NCBI GenBank assembly: GCA_937991535.1 | Contig: CALKHN010000028.1 | Coordinates: forward strand, 1-64,000 | Source of the DNA: an uncultured Sphingobacteriales bacterium | GTDB lineage: Bacteria; Bacteroidota; Bacteroidia; Chitinophagales; Chitinophagaceae | DNA length: 64,000 nucleotides | Reading direction: 5' to 3' | Shown here: piece after piece, positions 26,163 to 35,301 of the stretch | How positions within the stretch are numbered: the first letter of the stretch is position 1 | Layout: every line of letters starts with the position of its first letter | Notes under the pieces: generated by a model | Database searches by the model: none | Told to the model about the DNA's origin: nothing | Seen by the model: only the letters and a program-made list of their open reading frames with translations | Position numbers and translations under genes: made by a program

Positions 26163-26177
26163 AAGGTGAAAAGAAAA
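26150..26177. repeat. GGTGAAAAG-type repeat spanning the murC-ftsQ junction
   Basis: Degenerate units GGTGAAAAG, TGAAAG, GGTGAAAAG cover the last codons and stop of murC and the leader of ftsQ. Here the intergenic repeat vocabulary has become coding: it encodes the KKGEK end of MurC, and it also offers an overlapping GTG at 26159 as an alternative start of ftsQ. Confidence 0.5.
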
Positions 26178-26191
26178 AAGCTGATAATAAT

Positions 26192-27031
26192 ATGCGGCTA
26201 AGCAAAAGAAAAATATGGAGATTTATTGCTGCCGCCTTATGGGTGGGAGCAGGAGTAGCGCTGGTGGTGCTGCTGATTGCAGCTATACGCAAAAGGGATG
26301 ATAAAATATGCAGCGGACTGGAAATAGAGATCACGGATATAAAGAATAATCTTTTTGCGGATAAGAACGATATAAGGGGAATGCTCAACAATATGATGCC
26401 TGTTATTAAGGGCCAAGTATTGACCGAATTTAACCTGAAGCGGATGGAACAAACCCTGGAAGGTAATGTTTGGATAAAAGATGCTGAATTGTTCTTTGAT
26501 AACAATGAAGTACTGCAGGTGAAAATAAAGGAACGGGAGCCGTTAGCAAGGATCTTTACAACTGGCGGCAAAAGTTATTATATAGACAAGGCATTTGTTC
26601 GCCTGCCGCTGAGCAGTAAATTTTCGGCCGTTGTACCGGTTTTCACCAACTGCCCCTTAGACAAGACAAAATGGAACAGGGCAGACAGCGTATTGCTCCT
26701 GCAGGTGAGAGCCATTAGTGAATTTATAAGATCCGATCCTTTTTGGATGGCACAAATAGAGCAGGTGGATTATACAAAACAAAAAACCTTTGAACTATTA
26801 CCGCAAATCGGAGAGCATACTATTGTGCTGGGAGACGGCTATAATCTCGAATCGAAATTCAGAAAGCTGTATATATTTTATAAAGAAGTGCTCGCAAAAG
26901 CAGGATGGAATACTTATTCGTCCATTAATGTGCAGTACAGGGGACAAGTGGTAGCCACACGTAGAGATACCACACGGAATATTATCATTCGAAACCAATC
27001 AAACAATACCAACAGTTACACAAAGCAATAA
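26192..27031 (+). CDS. ftsQ: Cell division protein FtsQ
   Basis: Bitopic division protein of 279 residues counted from ATG 26192: short basic cytoplasmic tail (RLSKRKIWRF), a transmembrane helix (about 10-32), then a POTRA-like periplasmic domain (about 40-115, with VWIKDAELFFDN and KIKEREPLARIF) and a beta-rich FtsQ domain. The overlapping GTG at 26159 would add eleven residues encoded by repeat sequence and is less likely. Position between murC and ftsA fits. It would link FtsL to the divisome. Confidence 0.88.
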   Translation: MRLSKRKIWRFIAAALWVGAGVALVVLLIAAIRKRDDKICSGLEIEITDIKNNLFADKNDIRGMLNNMMPVIKGQVLTEFNLKRMEQTLEGNVWIKDAELFFDNNEVLQVKIKEREPLARIFTTGGKSYYIDKAFVRLPLSSKFSAVVPVFTNCPLDKTKWNRADSVLLLQVRAISEFIRSDPFWMAQIEQVDYTKQKTFELLPQIGEHTIVLGDGYNLESKFRKLYIFYKEVLAKAGWNTYSSINVQYRGQVVATRRDTTRNIIIRNQSNNTNSYTKQ

Positions 27032-27041
27032 ACCAACCACC

Positions 27042-28415
27042 ATGAACACTGAACAACCCATTATTGTAGGACTGGACATCGGAACTACCAAGATCGCGGC
27101 CATAGCAGGGCGAAAAAATGAATACGGCAAATTAGAAATATTAGGCTTTGGACGCGCCAACAGCAATGGCGTACAACATGGCATGGTATTGAATATTGAT
27201 CAAACCATTAAAGCCATTCAATCCGCATTGGAAAATTGCTACGTCTCCAATCCCCATCTCGAAATAAGCGAAGTATACGTAGGCATCGCAGGTCATCATA
27301 TTAAAAGTCTGCAAACACGGGGCGATATTGTAAGGCATAATACCGATGAGGAGATTGCACAAAGCGAAATTGACCAGTTGATCTACAACCAGTACAAAAC
27401 CTATATTCCTGCAGGCGACCAGATCATTGATGTAATACCGCAGGAATTTACAGTAGATAATTTTCAGAATATCACCAACCCTATAGGCTACAGCGGCGTA
27501 AAAGTGGGCGCTAATTTTCATATCATTACCGGCGACAGGAATGCTATCCGCAATATCAACAGGAGCGTGGAAAAATCGGACCTCTCCGTAAAAGACCTGG
27601 TATTGCAACCCCTGGCATCAGCTGCGGCTGTAATGTGCGAACAAGATCTTGAAGCGGGCGTAGTGATTGTGGATATTGGTGGAGGCACTACCGACCTCGC
27701 TGTATTTTACGAAGGCATTTTAAAACATACCGCCGTAATTCCTTTTGGTGGCGAAAATATTACCAATGACATTAAAACCGGGTTGGGCGTTTTAAAAACA
27801 CAGGCAGAACAAATGAAAGTGCAGTTTGGCAGTGCCCTGGCAGATGAAGCCAAAAGCAATGCTTATATCACCATTCCCGGCTTGCGCGGCATGACGCCGA
27901 AGGAGATCAGCGTAAAAAATCTTGCAGGCATTATACAGGCCAGGATGAGCGAGATATTAGACTTTGTTACCTATCACCTTAAACAGGTTGGATTGGAAAA
28001 TAAAATGCTCAATGGCGGCATCATTCTTACCGGTGGCGGCTCGCAGCTCAAACATCTTATTCAACTTTCCGAATATGTAACCGGGCTTGATGCCCGTATA
28101 GGTTTCCCCAACGAACACCTGGCATCCGGACATATTGAAGAATTAACCCGACCCATGTATGCCACCTGTATAGGATTAATACTAAAAGGATATAATGTAT
28201 ACGAGAATTCTATAGATAAAGAAAAGTACAAAACGTTGATCCCAAAGGAAGAAAAAACTGAAGAACACAACGCGCGGAAAACCAAAACAAAAGAAAAAGG
28301 TATTGGAGCTGAAAAAACAAAAAAGCGCACCAAAAGTCTTAAAGAATTTATGGACTCCATTAAAGGCGGGTTAATAGAACTATTTAAAGAGGAAGGAGAT
28401 GAACAACTGAAATAA
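27042..28415 (+). CDS. ftsA: Cell division protein FtsA
   Basis: Actin-like ATPase that tethers FtsZ to the membrane. The 457 residues include the phosphate-1 motif GLDIGTTKIAA (9-19), the SHS2 (1C) domain with EVYVGIAGHHIKS, the phosphate-2 motif VDIGGGTTDLAVF and the adenosine motif ILTGGGSQLKHL. The C-terminal 60 residues are highly charged and end in a KSLKEFMDSIKGGLIELFKE helix, plausibly the amphipathic membrane-targeting segment. The gene starts 10 bp after ftsQ. Confidence 0.95.
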   Translation: MNTEQPIIVGLDIGTTKIAAIAGRKNEYGKLEILGFGRANSNGVQHGMVLNIDQTIKAIQSALENCYVSNPHLEISEVYVGIAGHHIKSLQTRGDIVRHNTDEEIAQSEIDQLIYNQYKTYIPAGDQIIDVIPQEFTVDNFQNITNPIGYSGVKVGANFHIITGDRNAIRNINRSVEKSDLSVKDLVLQPLASAAAVMCEQDLEAGVVIVDIGGGTTDLAVFYEGILKHTAVIPFGGENITNDIKTGLGVLKTQAEQMKVQFGSALADEAKSNAYITIPGLRGMTPKEISVKNLAGIIQARMSEILDFVTYHLKQVGLENKMLNGGIILTGGGSQLKHLIQLSEYVTGLDARIGFPNEHLASGHIEELTRPMYATCIGLILKGYNVYENSIDKEKYKTLIPKEEKTEEHNARKTKTKEKGIGAEKTKKRTKSLKEFMDSIKGGLIELFKEEGDEQLK

Positions 28416-28511
28416 TAAGTTATTAAAATCATCATTTTAAAATACGAACCACCCATTACTTCACAATCTCTTATTTAGTTAGGAACTGATAAGATTAAAT
28501 TAACCGTTATT

Positions 28512-30332
28512 ATGATACACTTTGATTTGCCTAAAGAGAAATCCTCCATCATTAAAGTAATTGGCGTTGGAGGCGGCGGAAGCAACGCAGTGAACTATAT
28601 GTTCAGCCAGGATATTGAAGGCGTAAATTTCATTATTTGTAATACAGATGCGCAGGCACTGGCATTAAGTAAGGTACCCAATAAAGTGCAGCTGGGGCCC
28701 ATGCTCACGCAGGGGCTTGGAGCAGGCGCCAACCCTGATATTGGAAGGCAGGCAACTGAAGAAAGCTTAGAAGAAATAAGACGCATCCTCGAGGTAAATA
28801 CGAAAATGGCATTTATTACTGCAGGTATGGGCGGTGGCACCGGTACAGGAGGCGCTCCTATACTGGCTAAAATATGCAAAGACTTAGGGATACTTACGGT
28901 AGGAATAGTTACCACCCCTTTCGCCTATGAGGGTAAAAAAAGATTTGTTCAGGCCGAAGAAGGCATCAGTAAACTAAAAGACTATGTTGATACCCTGCTG
29001 GTGATCAGCAATGACAAAATGCGTCACCAGTATGGTAACCTAACCATGCGTGCCGCTTTTTCAAAAGCAGATAATGTGCTGGCCACTGCGGCTAAATGCA
29101 TTACGGATGTAATTAACTCCACCGGTCAGATCAATGTTGACTTTGCCGATGTATGTACGGTTATGCGTGACGGTGGTGTAGCCATACTGGGCAGCGCTAC
29201 TGCGGATGGCGAAAACCGTGCGCAAAAGGCTATTCAGGATGCTATTAATTCACCGTTGCTGAACGATAATGATATCAGTGGCGCCAAGTGGATATTGATC
29301 AATATTAATTCTGCCGAAGGCGGAACTGAATTTACAATGGATGAGGTAGATACAATCCAGAACTATTTGTTAAGCCAGGCAGGCGAGCATACCAATGTGA
29401 TTATGGGATTGGGTTATGATAATTCACTGGGCGATAAAATAGGTATTACCCTTATTGCCACAGGCTTTGAAAACAAAAACACCATCAATGAACCCATTGA
29501 GAAAAAGGAAGCGGGCAAAGAAGAAAAGATCATTCTCACGCTTGACGGAAATGAACCAAAGCCAAAAGAAACGTCTGTAGTGGAAGCCATAATAGATCCC
29601 ATGGCGCCACAAATAATAGAAATACCTGAAACAAAGGATTTTATGGATTTAACTGCCGCTTCTCCATCCATCGAAAAAACAAAAAACGATGATAAAGAAA
29701 TATTGAGTTTATCAATAACTTCATTACCTTCATTGCCTTCCATAGCCATTGAAACCATTGAGCATTCACCAGCAAGCACTGAACCCGTAATTTCACAAGT
29801 TGATCATTATACCATATCAAATAAAGAAGCTAGCACCACCCCGACGTCAGGTGGTTATTTATCAAAGCCATCCAATATCTATGCTGAGGAACCTGATCAA
29901 TTACAATCCAAAACTAACCCTGTTGAAGAGCCATCCCCTTTGCAAACTAATACACCGGCCGACGGGCAGCTGAATGAAATGCAAATGGTGATTAAAGATC
30001 CTAATGCGGCGAACAGGCCCATGGCACGATCAGCTCAAAGTGAAAACCATTCAGCCGAGGAACCTGCAATGCAGGACGAGGCCGAAGATCAAAAGCGCCG
30101 TGCAGCAGAACGTTTAAACAAGTTGCGCAACTTGTCGTACAATGTAAATGCTGCCGACCCAAACAATGAGTTTGAAACTGTGCCGGCTTATGTTCGCCGC
30201 AATTTTCATTTAAAGGATGCTTTGGCATCGGTTGAAAAATTTTACAGCAATTATACGGTCAAAACCGACGAAAATGATAAAACACAAATAAGCACCATCA
30301 ATACTTTTTTAGATGGGAAAAAACCAGACTGA
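28512..30332 (+). CDS. ftsZ: Cell division protein FtsZ with a long C-terminal linker
   Basis: Tubulin-like GTPase forming the Z ring. The core (about 1-320) holds GVGGGGSNAVNYM, the tubulin signature GGGTGTG (107-113), the NxDFAD loop (INVDFADV) and the synergy-loop region. The protein is 606 residues, far longer than the 380-residue Escherichia coli form. The extra is a hydrophilic linker of more than 200 residues rich in P, E, S and T, followed by a conserved-looking end (STINTFLDGKKPD) that would contact FtsA. It ends the dcw cluster and is followed by a terminator. Confidence 0.95.
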   Translation: MIHFDLPKEKSSIIKVIGVGGGGSNAVNYMFSQDIEGVNFIICNTDAQALALSKVPNKVQLGPMLTQGLGAGANPDIGRQATEESLEEIRRILEVNTKMAFITAGMGGGTGTGGAPILAKICKDLGILTVGIVTTPFAYEGKKRFVQAEEGISKLKDYVDTLLVISNDKMRHQYGNLTMRAAFSKADNVLATAAKCITDVINSTGQINVDFADVCTVMRDGGVAILGSATADGENRAQKAIQDAINSPLLNDNDISGAKWILININSAEGGTEFTMDEVDTIQNYLLSQAGEHTNVIMGLGYDNSLGDKIGITLIATGFENKNTINEPIEKKEAGKEEKIILTLDGNEPKPKETSVVEAIIDPMAPQIIEIPETKDFMDLTAASPSIEKTKNDDKEILSLSITSLPSLPSIAIETIEHSPASTEPVISQVDHYTISNKEASTTPTSGGYLSKPSNIYAEEPDQLQSKTNPVEEPSPLQTNTPADGQLNEMQMVIKDPNAANRPMARSAQSENHSAEEPAMQDEAEDQKRRAAERLNKLRNLSYNVNAADPNNEFETVPAYVRRNFHLKDALASVEKFYSNYTVKTDENDKTQISTINTFLDGKKPD

Positions 30333-30422
30333 TGGAAATGAGTAGTAAGCGGTAAATGGTAGGTAGTAAGTGAATGCAGCTTCATTCCCTTAAAAAATAT
30401 ATTTTTTCAGCATATATTTATC

Positions 30423-30458
30423 AGAGACGTCAGGGCTTATACCTGCCGTCTCTTTTTT
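30423..30458 (+). terminator. Rho-independent terminator after ftsZ
   Basis: Stem AGAGACG (30423-30429) with CGTCTCT (30447-30453), an inner CAGG/CCTG pairing, then a T run to 30458. It closes the dcw operon. Just before it, 30340-30385 holds a degenerate GTAGTAAG/GGTAAATGG repeat and a GAATG/CATTC hairpin. Confidence 0.82.
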
Positions 30459-30492
30459 ATAGCACCGATATTTCTTAATTTTACTGATCACA

Positions 30493-31446
30493 ATGGCAAC
30501 AGTACTCGTAACAGGAGGAACAGGTTTAATAGGCGGAAGGCTTACTGAAATGCTTATTGAAAAAAGACACCAGGTTATTATTCTCACCAGGAACAAAAAA
30601 AAACAGAACAAAGACGGCGTTTTAAATCCTTCGTACGCCATATGGAACCCCGATAAAGAAGTTATAGATACGGAAGCAGTGCAGGAAGCTGATTATATTA
30701 TTAATCTTGCGGGAGCGGGTATTGCAGATAAACGATGGACAGCCAAAAGGAAAATGGTAATTGCGGAAAGCAGGATAAAAAGCGGGCTACTCATTGTGAG
30801 GGCCTTAAAGGAAAATGCCAACAAAGTAAAAGCTGTTATTAATGCCTCTGCTATGGGCTGGTATGGCGATGACAGCCAATTGCAAAAACAAGATAAATCA
30901 TTTACGGAAGATATGCCTGCCGCACCCGGCTTTATGGGGCAAACCTGTAAAGCATGGGAAGAAAGCATTGAACCTGTAACGGCGATTGGAAAAAGGCTGG
31001 TAAAAATAAGAACCGGCCTGGTACTCAGTATTAAGGGTGGCGCATTAAAAGAATTTGCCCGAACGGTACGTTTTGGAATAGCGGCTATATTGGGCAATGG
31101 CAAACAAATGCAAAGCTGGATACATATTGATGATATATGCCGCATTTATATGTATGCCCTGGAAAATGAACAGATAAATGGCGCTTACAATGCAGTTGCT
31201 CCCAGACCTGTAGACAATAAAACCCTTGTTGTTGAGTTGGCAAAAAGAATGAAAGGATCATTTTATATTACCGCATATGTTCCCCGTTTTATTCTAAAAT
31301 GGATACTCGGAGAAATGAGTAGTGAATTGGTTAAAAGCCTTACCCTGAACGACGATAAAATCCGTGCAACAGGGTTTCAATTCATATTTCCCTCTGTTGA
31401 ATCAGCATTGAACGATTTGGTGCAAAAGATAGCAGTAAGGCGTTAG
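30493..31446 (+). CDS. TIGR01777 family epimerase-like protein (SDR superfamily)
   Basis: 317-residue extended short-chain dehydrogenase/reductase of the TIGR01777 (YfcH-like) family. It has the NAD(P)-binding GGTGLIG (8-14), NLAGAGIADKRW, the active-site region SAMGWYGD, GFMGQTCKAWE and the QSWIHIDDI segment. The C-terminal DUF1731-like part contains FILKWILGEMSSE. The substrate of this family is not established; a link to cell division has been suggested for some relatives but nothing here tests it. It lies just beyond the ftsZ terminator. Confidence 0.9.
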   Translation: MATVLVTGGTGLIGGRLTEMLIEKRHQVIILTRNKKKQNKDGVLNPSYAIWNPDKEVIDTEAVQEADYIINLAGAGIADKRWTAKRKMVIAESRIKSGLLIVRALKENANKVKAVINASAMGWYGDDSQLQKQDKSFTEDMPAAPGFMGQTCKAWEESIEPVTAIGKRLVKIRTGLVLSIKGGALKEFARTVRFGIAAILGNGKQMQSWIHIDDICRIYMYALENEQINGAYNAVAPRPVDNKTLVVELAKRMKGSFYITAYVPRFILKWILGEMSSELVKSLTLNDDKIRATGFQFIFPSVESALNDLVQKIAVRR

Positions 31447-31506
31447 CCGTCAGCAGTTAACTATCAGGTGGTTTTGTGAGGAACAGCCAGCGACAGGCGA
31501 ATACCT

Positions 31507-31600
31507 GATTTGAAATTTGAGATCTGAGATCCGCCACGGCGGACAGGTTTGAAATTGGATCTAGCTTCGGATTTGGGATTTGATATTTCGGATTTGACTT
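31507..31600. repeat. Dispersed ATTTGAAATTTG repeat region
   Basis: The 247-bp gap before the head-GIN gene has serial degenerate copies of GATTTGAAATTTGAGAT and GGATTTGGGATTTGA, with a small palindrome CCGCCACGGCGG (31531-31542). The copy at 31507-31530 matches the complement of 22416-22439 at 22 of 24 positions. No open frame of note. Confidence 0.55.
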
Positions 31601-31667
31601 TTCCTGGTTCTTGTTATTTGTTTTTTGGTTCTTATTGCAATTGCTTCCGGTTATTAGAGATTTATAT

Positions 31668-31675
31668 TAGGTTTG
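31668..31675 (+). promoter_or_regulatory. Possible -7 promoter element of the head-GIN gene
   Basis: TAGGTTTG matches the Bacteroidota -7 consensus TAnnTTTG exactly and lies 18 bp before the start codon. A TTG at 31641-31643 is 24 bp upstream, slightly farther than the usual spacing, so only the -7 element is supported. Confidence 0.4.
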
Positions 31676-31693
31676 TCTGCAAAAAAACTTCAC

Positions 31694-32407
31694 ATGAAAA
31701 ATATATTCCTTTCGATTGTGGCAATTATTGCTTTTGGTTCCTGCGGCTATCGTGAAAAGGTTCAGGGAAATGGCAACACCATCACGGAATCCAGAACAGT
31801 GAACAGTTTTAAAGGTATTCAACTCAGCGGCTCCATGAATGTGCACCTTATAAAAGGAGCCGATCGTGCCGTAACAATTGAAGGAGAAGAGAATATTCTG
31901 CCGTATGTAGAAACCTTTGTAAACGACGGCAAATTAATTGTAAAATACAGAGATAATGTCAATATCAATACCCGCGAAGACGTAGTGGTAAATGTAACTG
32001 TGTCTGAACTGGAAGAGATTGAGGTTACCGGGTCGGGAGATATTACAGGGGAAAACAAATTTTCAAACAACGATGAGATAAAAGTGGAGGTAACGGGATC
32101 GGGAAATATAAAACTTGAACTGGATGCCCCCGCAGTGGAAGCGTCAATAACGGGGTCGGGAGATATTGATCTTAGCGGCAATACCAAAAATATTAAATGC
32201 AGCACCACCGGCAGCGGTGAAATAGATGCTTCAGAACTAAAGGCGGAAAATGCCACTGTAAGAACGTTGGGCAGCGGGAGCATCAGGGTATTTGCCAGTG
32301 TAAAATTAGACGCAACAATCAATGGCAGTGGCGATATCGCTTACAAAGGAGGTGGTTCTGTTTCGTCAAAAATAAACGGCAGCGGAACGGTTAAAGCTAT
32401 AGATTAA
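31694..32407 (+). CDS. Head-GIN domain (DUF2807) putative lipoprotein
   Basis: 237-residue envelope protein counted from ATG 31694; the start seven codons upstream lacks a signal-peptide-like beginning. A lipobox FGSC places Cys17 as the lipid site. The body is a DUF2807 auto-transporter-like head-GIN domain, a right-handed beta-helix built from short repeats with GSG turns: VTGSGDI, VTGSGNI, ITGSGDI, TTGSGEI, NGSGDI and NGSGTV. Such proteins are widespread in Bacteroidota; the molecular role is unknown. Confidence 0.9.
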   Translation: MKNIFLSIVAIIAFGSCGYREKVQGNGNTITESRTVNSFKGIQLSGSMNVHLIKGADRAVTIEGEENILPYVETFVNDGKLIVKYRDNVNINTREDVVVNVTVSELEEIEVTGSGDITGENKFSNNDEIKVEVTGSGNIKLELDAPAVEASITGSGDIDLSGNTKNIKCSTTGSGEIDASELKAENATVRTLGSGSIRVFASVKLDATINGSGDIAYKGGGSVSSKINGSGTVKAID

Positions 32408-32440
32408 AAAATTATAAGATCAGAGGTTGCAAAATACAGG

Positions 32441-33595
32441 TTAAAGAATCGCTGTTTCCAAACCGTAATCCTTAATTGCATGATATAAAGTATCTCTTTC
32501 TACAGGCTTACGTTTTACCTGTTTAATGAGGGCAACCAGTTCATTTGTATTCATTGCAGGATTTTGTTCTTCGCTGCCGGCCATGGAATAAATCTTCGTA
32601 GTGTCATCAATGGTTCCATCCATATCATTTACGCCAAACGACAGTGTGAGCTGGGCATTTTGCCGGCCCAGCATGGGCCAGTATGCTTTCAGGTGCGGGA
32701 AATTATCCATGAACAACCGCGCCACAGCGTACATCTTCATATCTTCAATTACAGATGATTCCGGCACGTGGCTCATTTCATTATTGCTATTGCGGAATTT
32801 TAAAGGAATGAATGTATTGAAACCGCCTGTTTTATCCTGCAGGTCGCGCAATCTTTTCATATGATCAATGCGGTGCCAGTATTTTTCAATATGCCCGTAC
32901 AGCATAGTAGCATTGCTGTGCATGCCGAGCGCATGAGCCACTTCATGAATACGTAACCAGCCTTCCGCATCTACTTTATCATCGCATATTTGCTGTCTGA
33001 TCTCAGGATGAAAAATTTCGGCGCCACCGCCCGGTAAAGAATCCAAACCCGCCTCATGCATGAGTTTCATTCCTTCTTCAACCGAAAGTTTGGCCTTGCG
33101 AATCATGTAATCCAGTTCAACAGGAGTGAATCCTTTGATGTGCAGCTCAGGACGATGCGCTTTGATTTGCCGCATAAGATCTGCAAAAAAATGAAGGTTC
33201 ATTTTTGGATGCACACCTCCTACAATATGTACTTCTGTAACCGGTTTGTTATCATAACTGCGTACAATGTCCATCATCTGTTCAGCACTCAGTTCCCAAC
33301 CTTCTTCGCGATGCGCATACAATCGGCTGTAAGAACAAAATTTACAACTGAATACGCATACATTGGTAGGCTCAATGTGAAAATTGCGATTGAAATAGGT
33401 ATTGTCGCCATGCAGCCTTTCTCTCACCAGGTTGGCTAAAGCACCAACAAAAGGTAAACTTGCTTTTTCAAAAAGCACAAGACCATCCTCTTCTGACAAT
33501 CTTTCTGTATTTAGAATTTTTTCACCTGCTATACGCAACCCGGGCAAAAGCCCTTGCTGACCAAGGAACCTTTCTACCGGCAAATTTCTGTCCAT
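32441..33595 (-). CDS. mqnE: Aminofutalosine synthase MqnE (radical SAM)
   Basis: Radical SAM enzyme of the futalosine route to menaquinone; it joins the chorismate-derived enolpyruvyl benzoate to a S-adenosylmethionine-derived radical. The cluster-binding CX3CX2C motif is NVCVFSCKFCSY (C80, C84, C87 counted from ATG 33595). Further family features are EVHIVGGVHPKM, GFTPVELDY, DSLPGGGAEIF and the SNATMLYGHIE segment. An in-frame ATG at 33625 would add ten residues. No other men or mqn gene lies in the window. Menaquinone would serve the respiratory chain whose complex I genes begin at 57115. Confidence 0.93.
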   Translation of the reverse strand: MDRNLPVERFLGQQGLLPGLRIAGEKILNTERLSEEDGLVLFEKASLPFVGALANLVRERLHGDNTYFNRNFHIEPTNVCVFSCKFCSYSRLYAHREEGWELSAEQMMDIVRSYDNKPVTEVHIVGGVHPKMNLHFFADLMRQIKAHRPELHIKGFTPVELDYMIRKAKLSVEEGMKLMHEAGLDSLPGGGAEIFHPEIRQQICDDKVDAEGWLRIHEVAHALGMHSNATMLYGHIEKYWHRIDHMKRLRDLQDKTGGFNTFIPLKFRNSNNEMSHVPESSVIEDMKMYAVARLFMDNFPHLKAYWPMLGRQNAQLTLSFGVNDMDGTIDDTTKIYSMAGSEEQNPAMNTNELVALIKQVKRKPVERDTLYHAIKDYGLETAIL

Positions 33596-33684
33596 AATAT
33601 ATAATCCTTTATGATAAGATGGCACAAAGATACGGTCGAAACTTCAGTTATGATTTATACACAGCAGCATGCGCTATGTAAGGG

Positions 33685-34848
33685 CTATTGACCTGATGTA
33701 TTCCAGTATATTTTAAGATTCTTAGTCGCTCTTCCTGAGGCAACAATGTCCGGCTTGCCATCGCCATTCATATCCATAACCTGTATGTCTTCACAAGCCA
33801 TTCCATTATTGTCTATCCAGTACGATTGCCATTGCATGCCATCAGTATCGGTTTTCACATACAACTTCACGCCTACTTTTCCTTCTTTGTTGGGTGATCT
33901 CCATCCGGCTACTACCTGGTCGCTTCCAATACCCAAAAAATCGGCAACAGCCAATGCATGCCCCTCCTTTACATCATCCTCCAGCACAATCCTTTTTGCA
34001 TTATCATCATCTCTTAAATATATTACTACTGCTGTACCATGCATCGGCTCAATAGTGGCAATAAAATTTTTGCCAGCCGCAATATCTCCCACACGCACTT
34101 CACCTGCGCCCTTGTCTATACCCCGTATTGTTGCCGCTTTGCCAGCAGGCTGTTTGAGAAAATTGGTTTCTATAAATCTAACCCCTTCTTTTCCTGCAAC
34201 ATATAAACCACTTTGCTTTTCATTCTTAGCGTCTTTAAAATCAAAATTGTGTGTAAGATGCATTACCGAATCTAAGATATATGTTTTCCATTTGCCTTTT
34301 CCATTAGCCGGATATCCGTAAGCCATTATCTTAACCCCCTCCCCTTCGCCTGCTTTATTGCCCCGTCCATGAAGGGGCAACACAACAAGATAATATTCCC
34401 CGGCAGCCGATTTTACCCATTTCATGCGGTGGGTTGTGGGCTCATGCGGCAATTGTACAGGTTTCCAAAATTGTTCAGGATCAACAGGTCGTTTCAAATA
34501 AAATACCGCGCCCGACTGTTCCGCATTACTTGTTTCCGAAGGATTCCATTGTGCCCCCACAGCTACTTCTACTTTTCCATCGCCATTAATATCCTGCGCG
34601 GCAATGCACACATTGTCATGCCCGGTAAGATTTTCCGCCATCACCCTTCTTTTCCAGTCGCCGTTGCGGTACCATACAATCTGCTTTTTATCGGCAAGTA
34701 AAATATCAGGCTTCCCGTCACCATCCACATCACCCAGCGCTACACCATACCCAATAGAAACAGTACTATCTATAACCTGCTCCCGGAACTGTGGCGTTGG
34801 GGGTGCAAAAAATGGCAGCCACCATTGTATAAAGAAGATGAAAAGCAT
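33685..34848 (-). CDS. Secreted FG-GAP/VCBS repeat protein
   Basis: Predicted extracytoplasmic beta-propeller. From ATG 34848 (387 residues) the protein opens with a hydrophobic signal segment; an upstream ATG at 34959 would place 37 atypical residues before it. Calcium-binding DxDGDG-type loops of FG-GAP/VCBS repeats occur as GDVDGDGKPD, DINGDGKVE and DMNGDGKPD, separated by blades with WYRNG and VGAQWNP. Homologues often sit in Bacteroidota and Planctomycetota genomes without assigned function. It follows the small unknown gene and the ferredoxin on the same strand. Confidence 0.82.
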   Translation of the reverse strand: MLFIFFIQWWLPFFAPPTPQFREQVIDSTVSIGYGVALGDVDGDGKPDILLADKKQIVWYRNGDWKRRVMAENLTGHDNVCIAAQDINGDGKVEVAVGAQWNPSETSNAEQSGAVFYLKRPVDPEQFWKPVQLPHEPTTHRMKWVKSAAGEYYLVVLPLHGRGNKAGEGEGVKIMAYGYPANGKGKWKTYILDSVMHLTHNFDFKDAKNEKQSGLYVAGKEGVRFIETNFLKQPAGKAATIRGIDKGAGEVRVGDIAAGKNFIATIEPMHGTAVVIYLRDDDNAKRIVLEDDVKEGHALAVADFLGIGSDQVVAGWRSPNKEGKVGVKLYVKTDTDGMQWQSYWIDNNGMACEDIQVMDMNGDGKPDIVASGRATKNLKIYWNTSGQ

Positions 34849-34989
34849 TGCTAAAGTTATTGATTTTGTATTAAAACAGATGATGAGCCAACAATCGGGC
34901 GCATTCCAAATTATCGCATCGCTTTGCTTCAAAATAAGGAACGAATCATTCAGAATCATTTCATGCCGCTACAGGCAAGGTTTTGCCGT

Positions 34990-35238
34990 TCAGCATTCGG
35001 TATAATCAGGAGCAAAAATTCCATTTACGGCAATTATAGACGAGATGACAATTTCCGATCCATCCTGCAACATTAAGCAAGACTTCGATGGGCCGGTAAG
35101 AATGGAACGGATCATACCTTCATACCGGGTTAATCCGTTGTTGTCGTACAACAATGATACTTTTTGCTGCTCCTTATGCAGTTGCTCCAGGATCTGAAAA
35201 AAAGATTGCTTGTCGCTGATCGTTATTCGTGTATCCAT
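34990..35238 (-). CDS. Small conserved-looking protein of unknown function
   Basis: 82-residue frame between the ferredoxin and VCBS genes on the same strand. It starts MDTRITISDKQ and contains LLYDNNGLTRYEGMIRSI and LQDGSEIVISSIIAVNG, a mixed alpha/beta pattern with a possible small beta-barrel of SH3 or Sm type; this fold is a guess. No signal peptide. Its start is 63 bp after the ferredoxin stop. I do not recognise the family. Confidence 0.65.
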   Translation of the reverse strand: MDTRITISDKQSFFQILEQLHKEQQKVSLLYDNNGLTRYEGMIRSILTGPSKSCLMLQDGSEIVISSIIAVNGIFAPDYTEC

Positions 35239-35301
35239 GATTGTTATATTTTAGCGCAGCCAATAATTGTGTCATCAGTTTTCATTCACGTAGTAGCTGA
35301 A

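Noticed and set aside
13971..30332. Absence of murF, murB and ddl read as a broken dcw cluster
   Set aside because: These genes commonly lie elsewhere in Bacteroidota, and the remaining genes are intact and closely spaced, so nothing indicates a deletion here.
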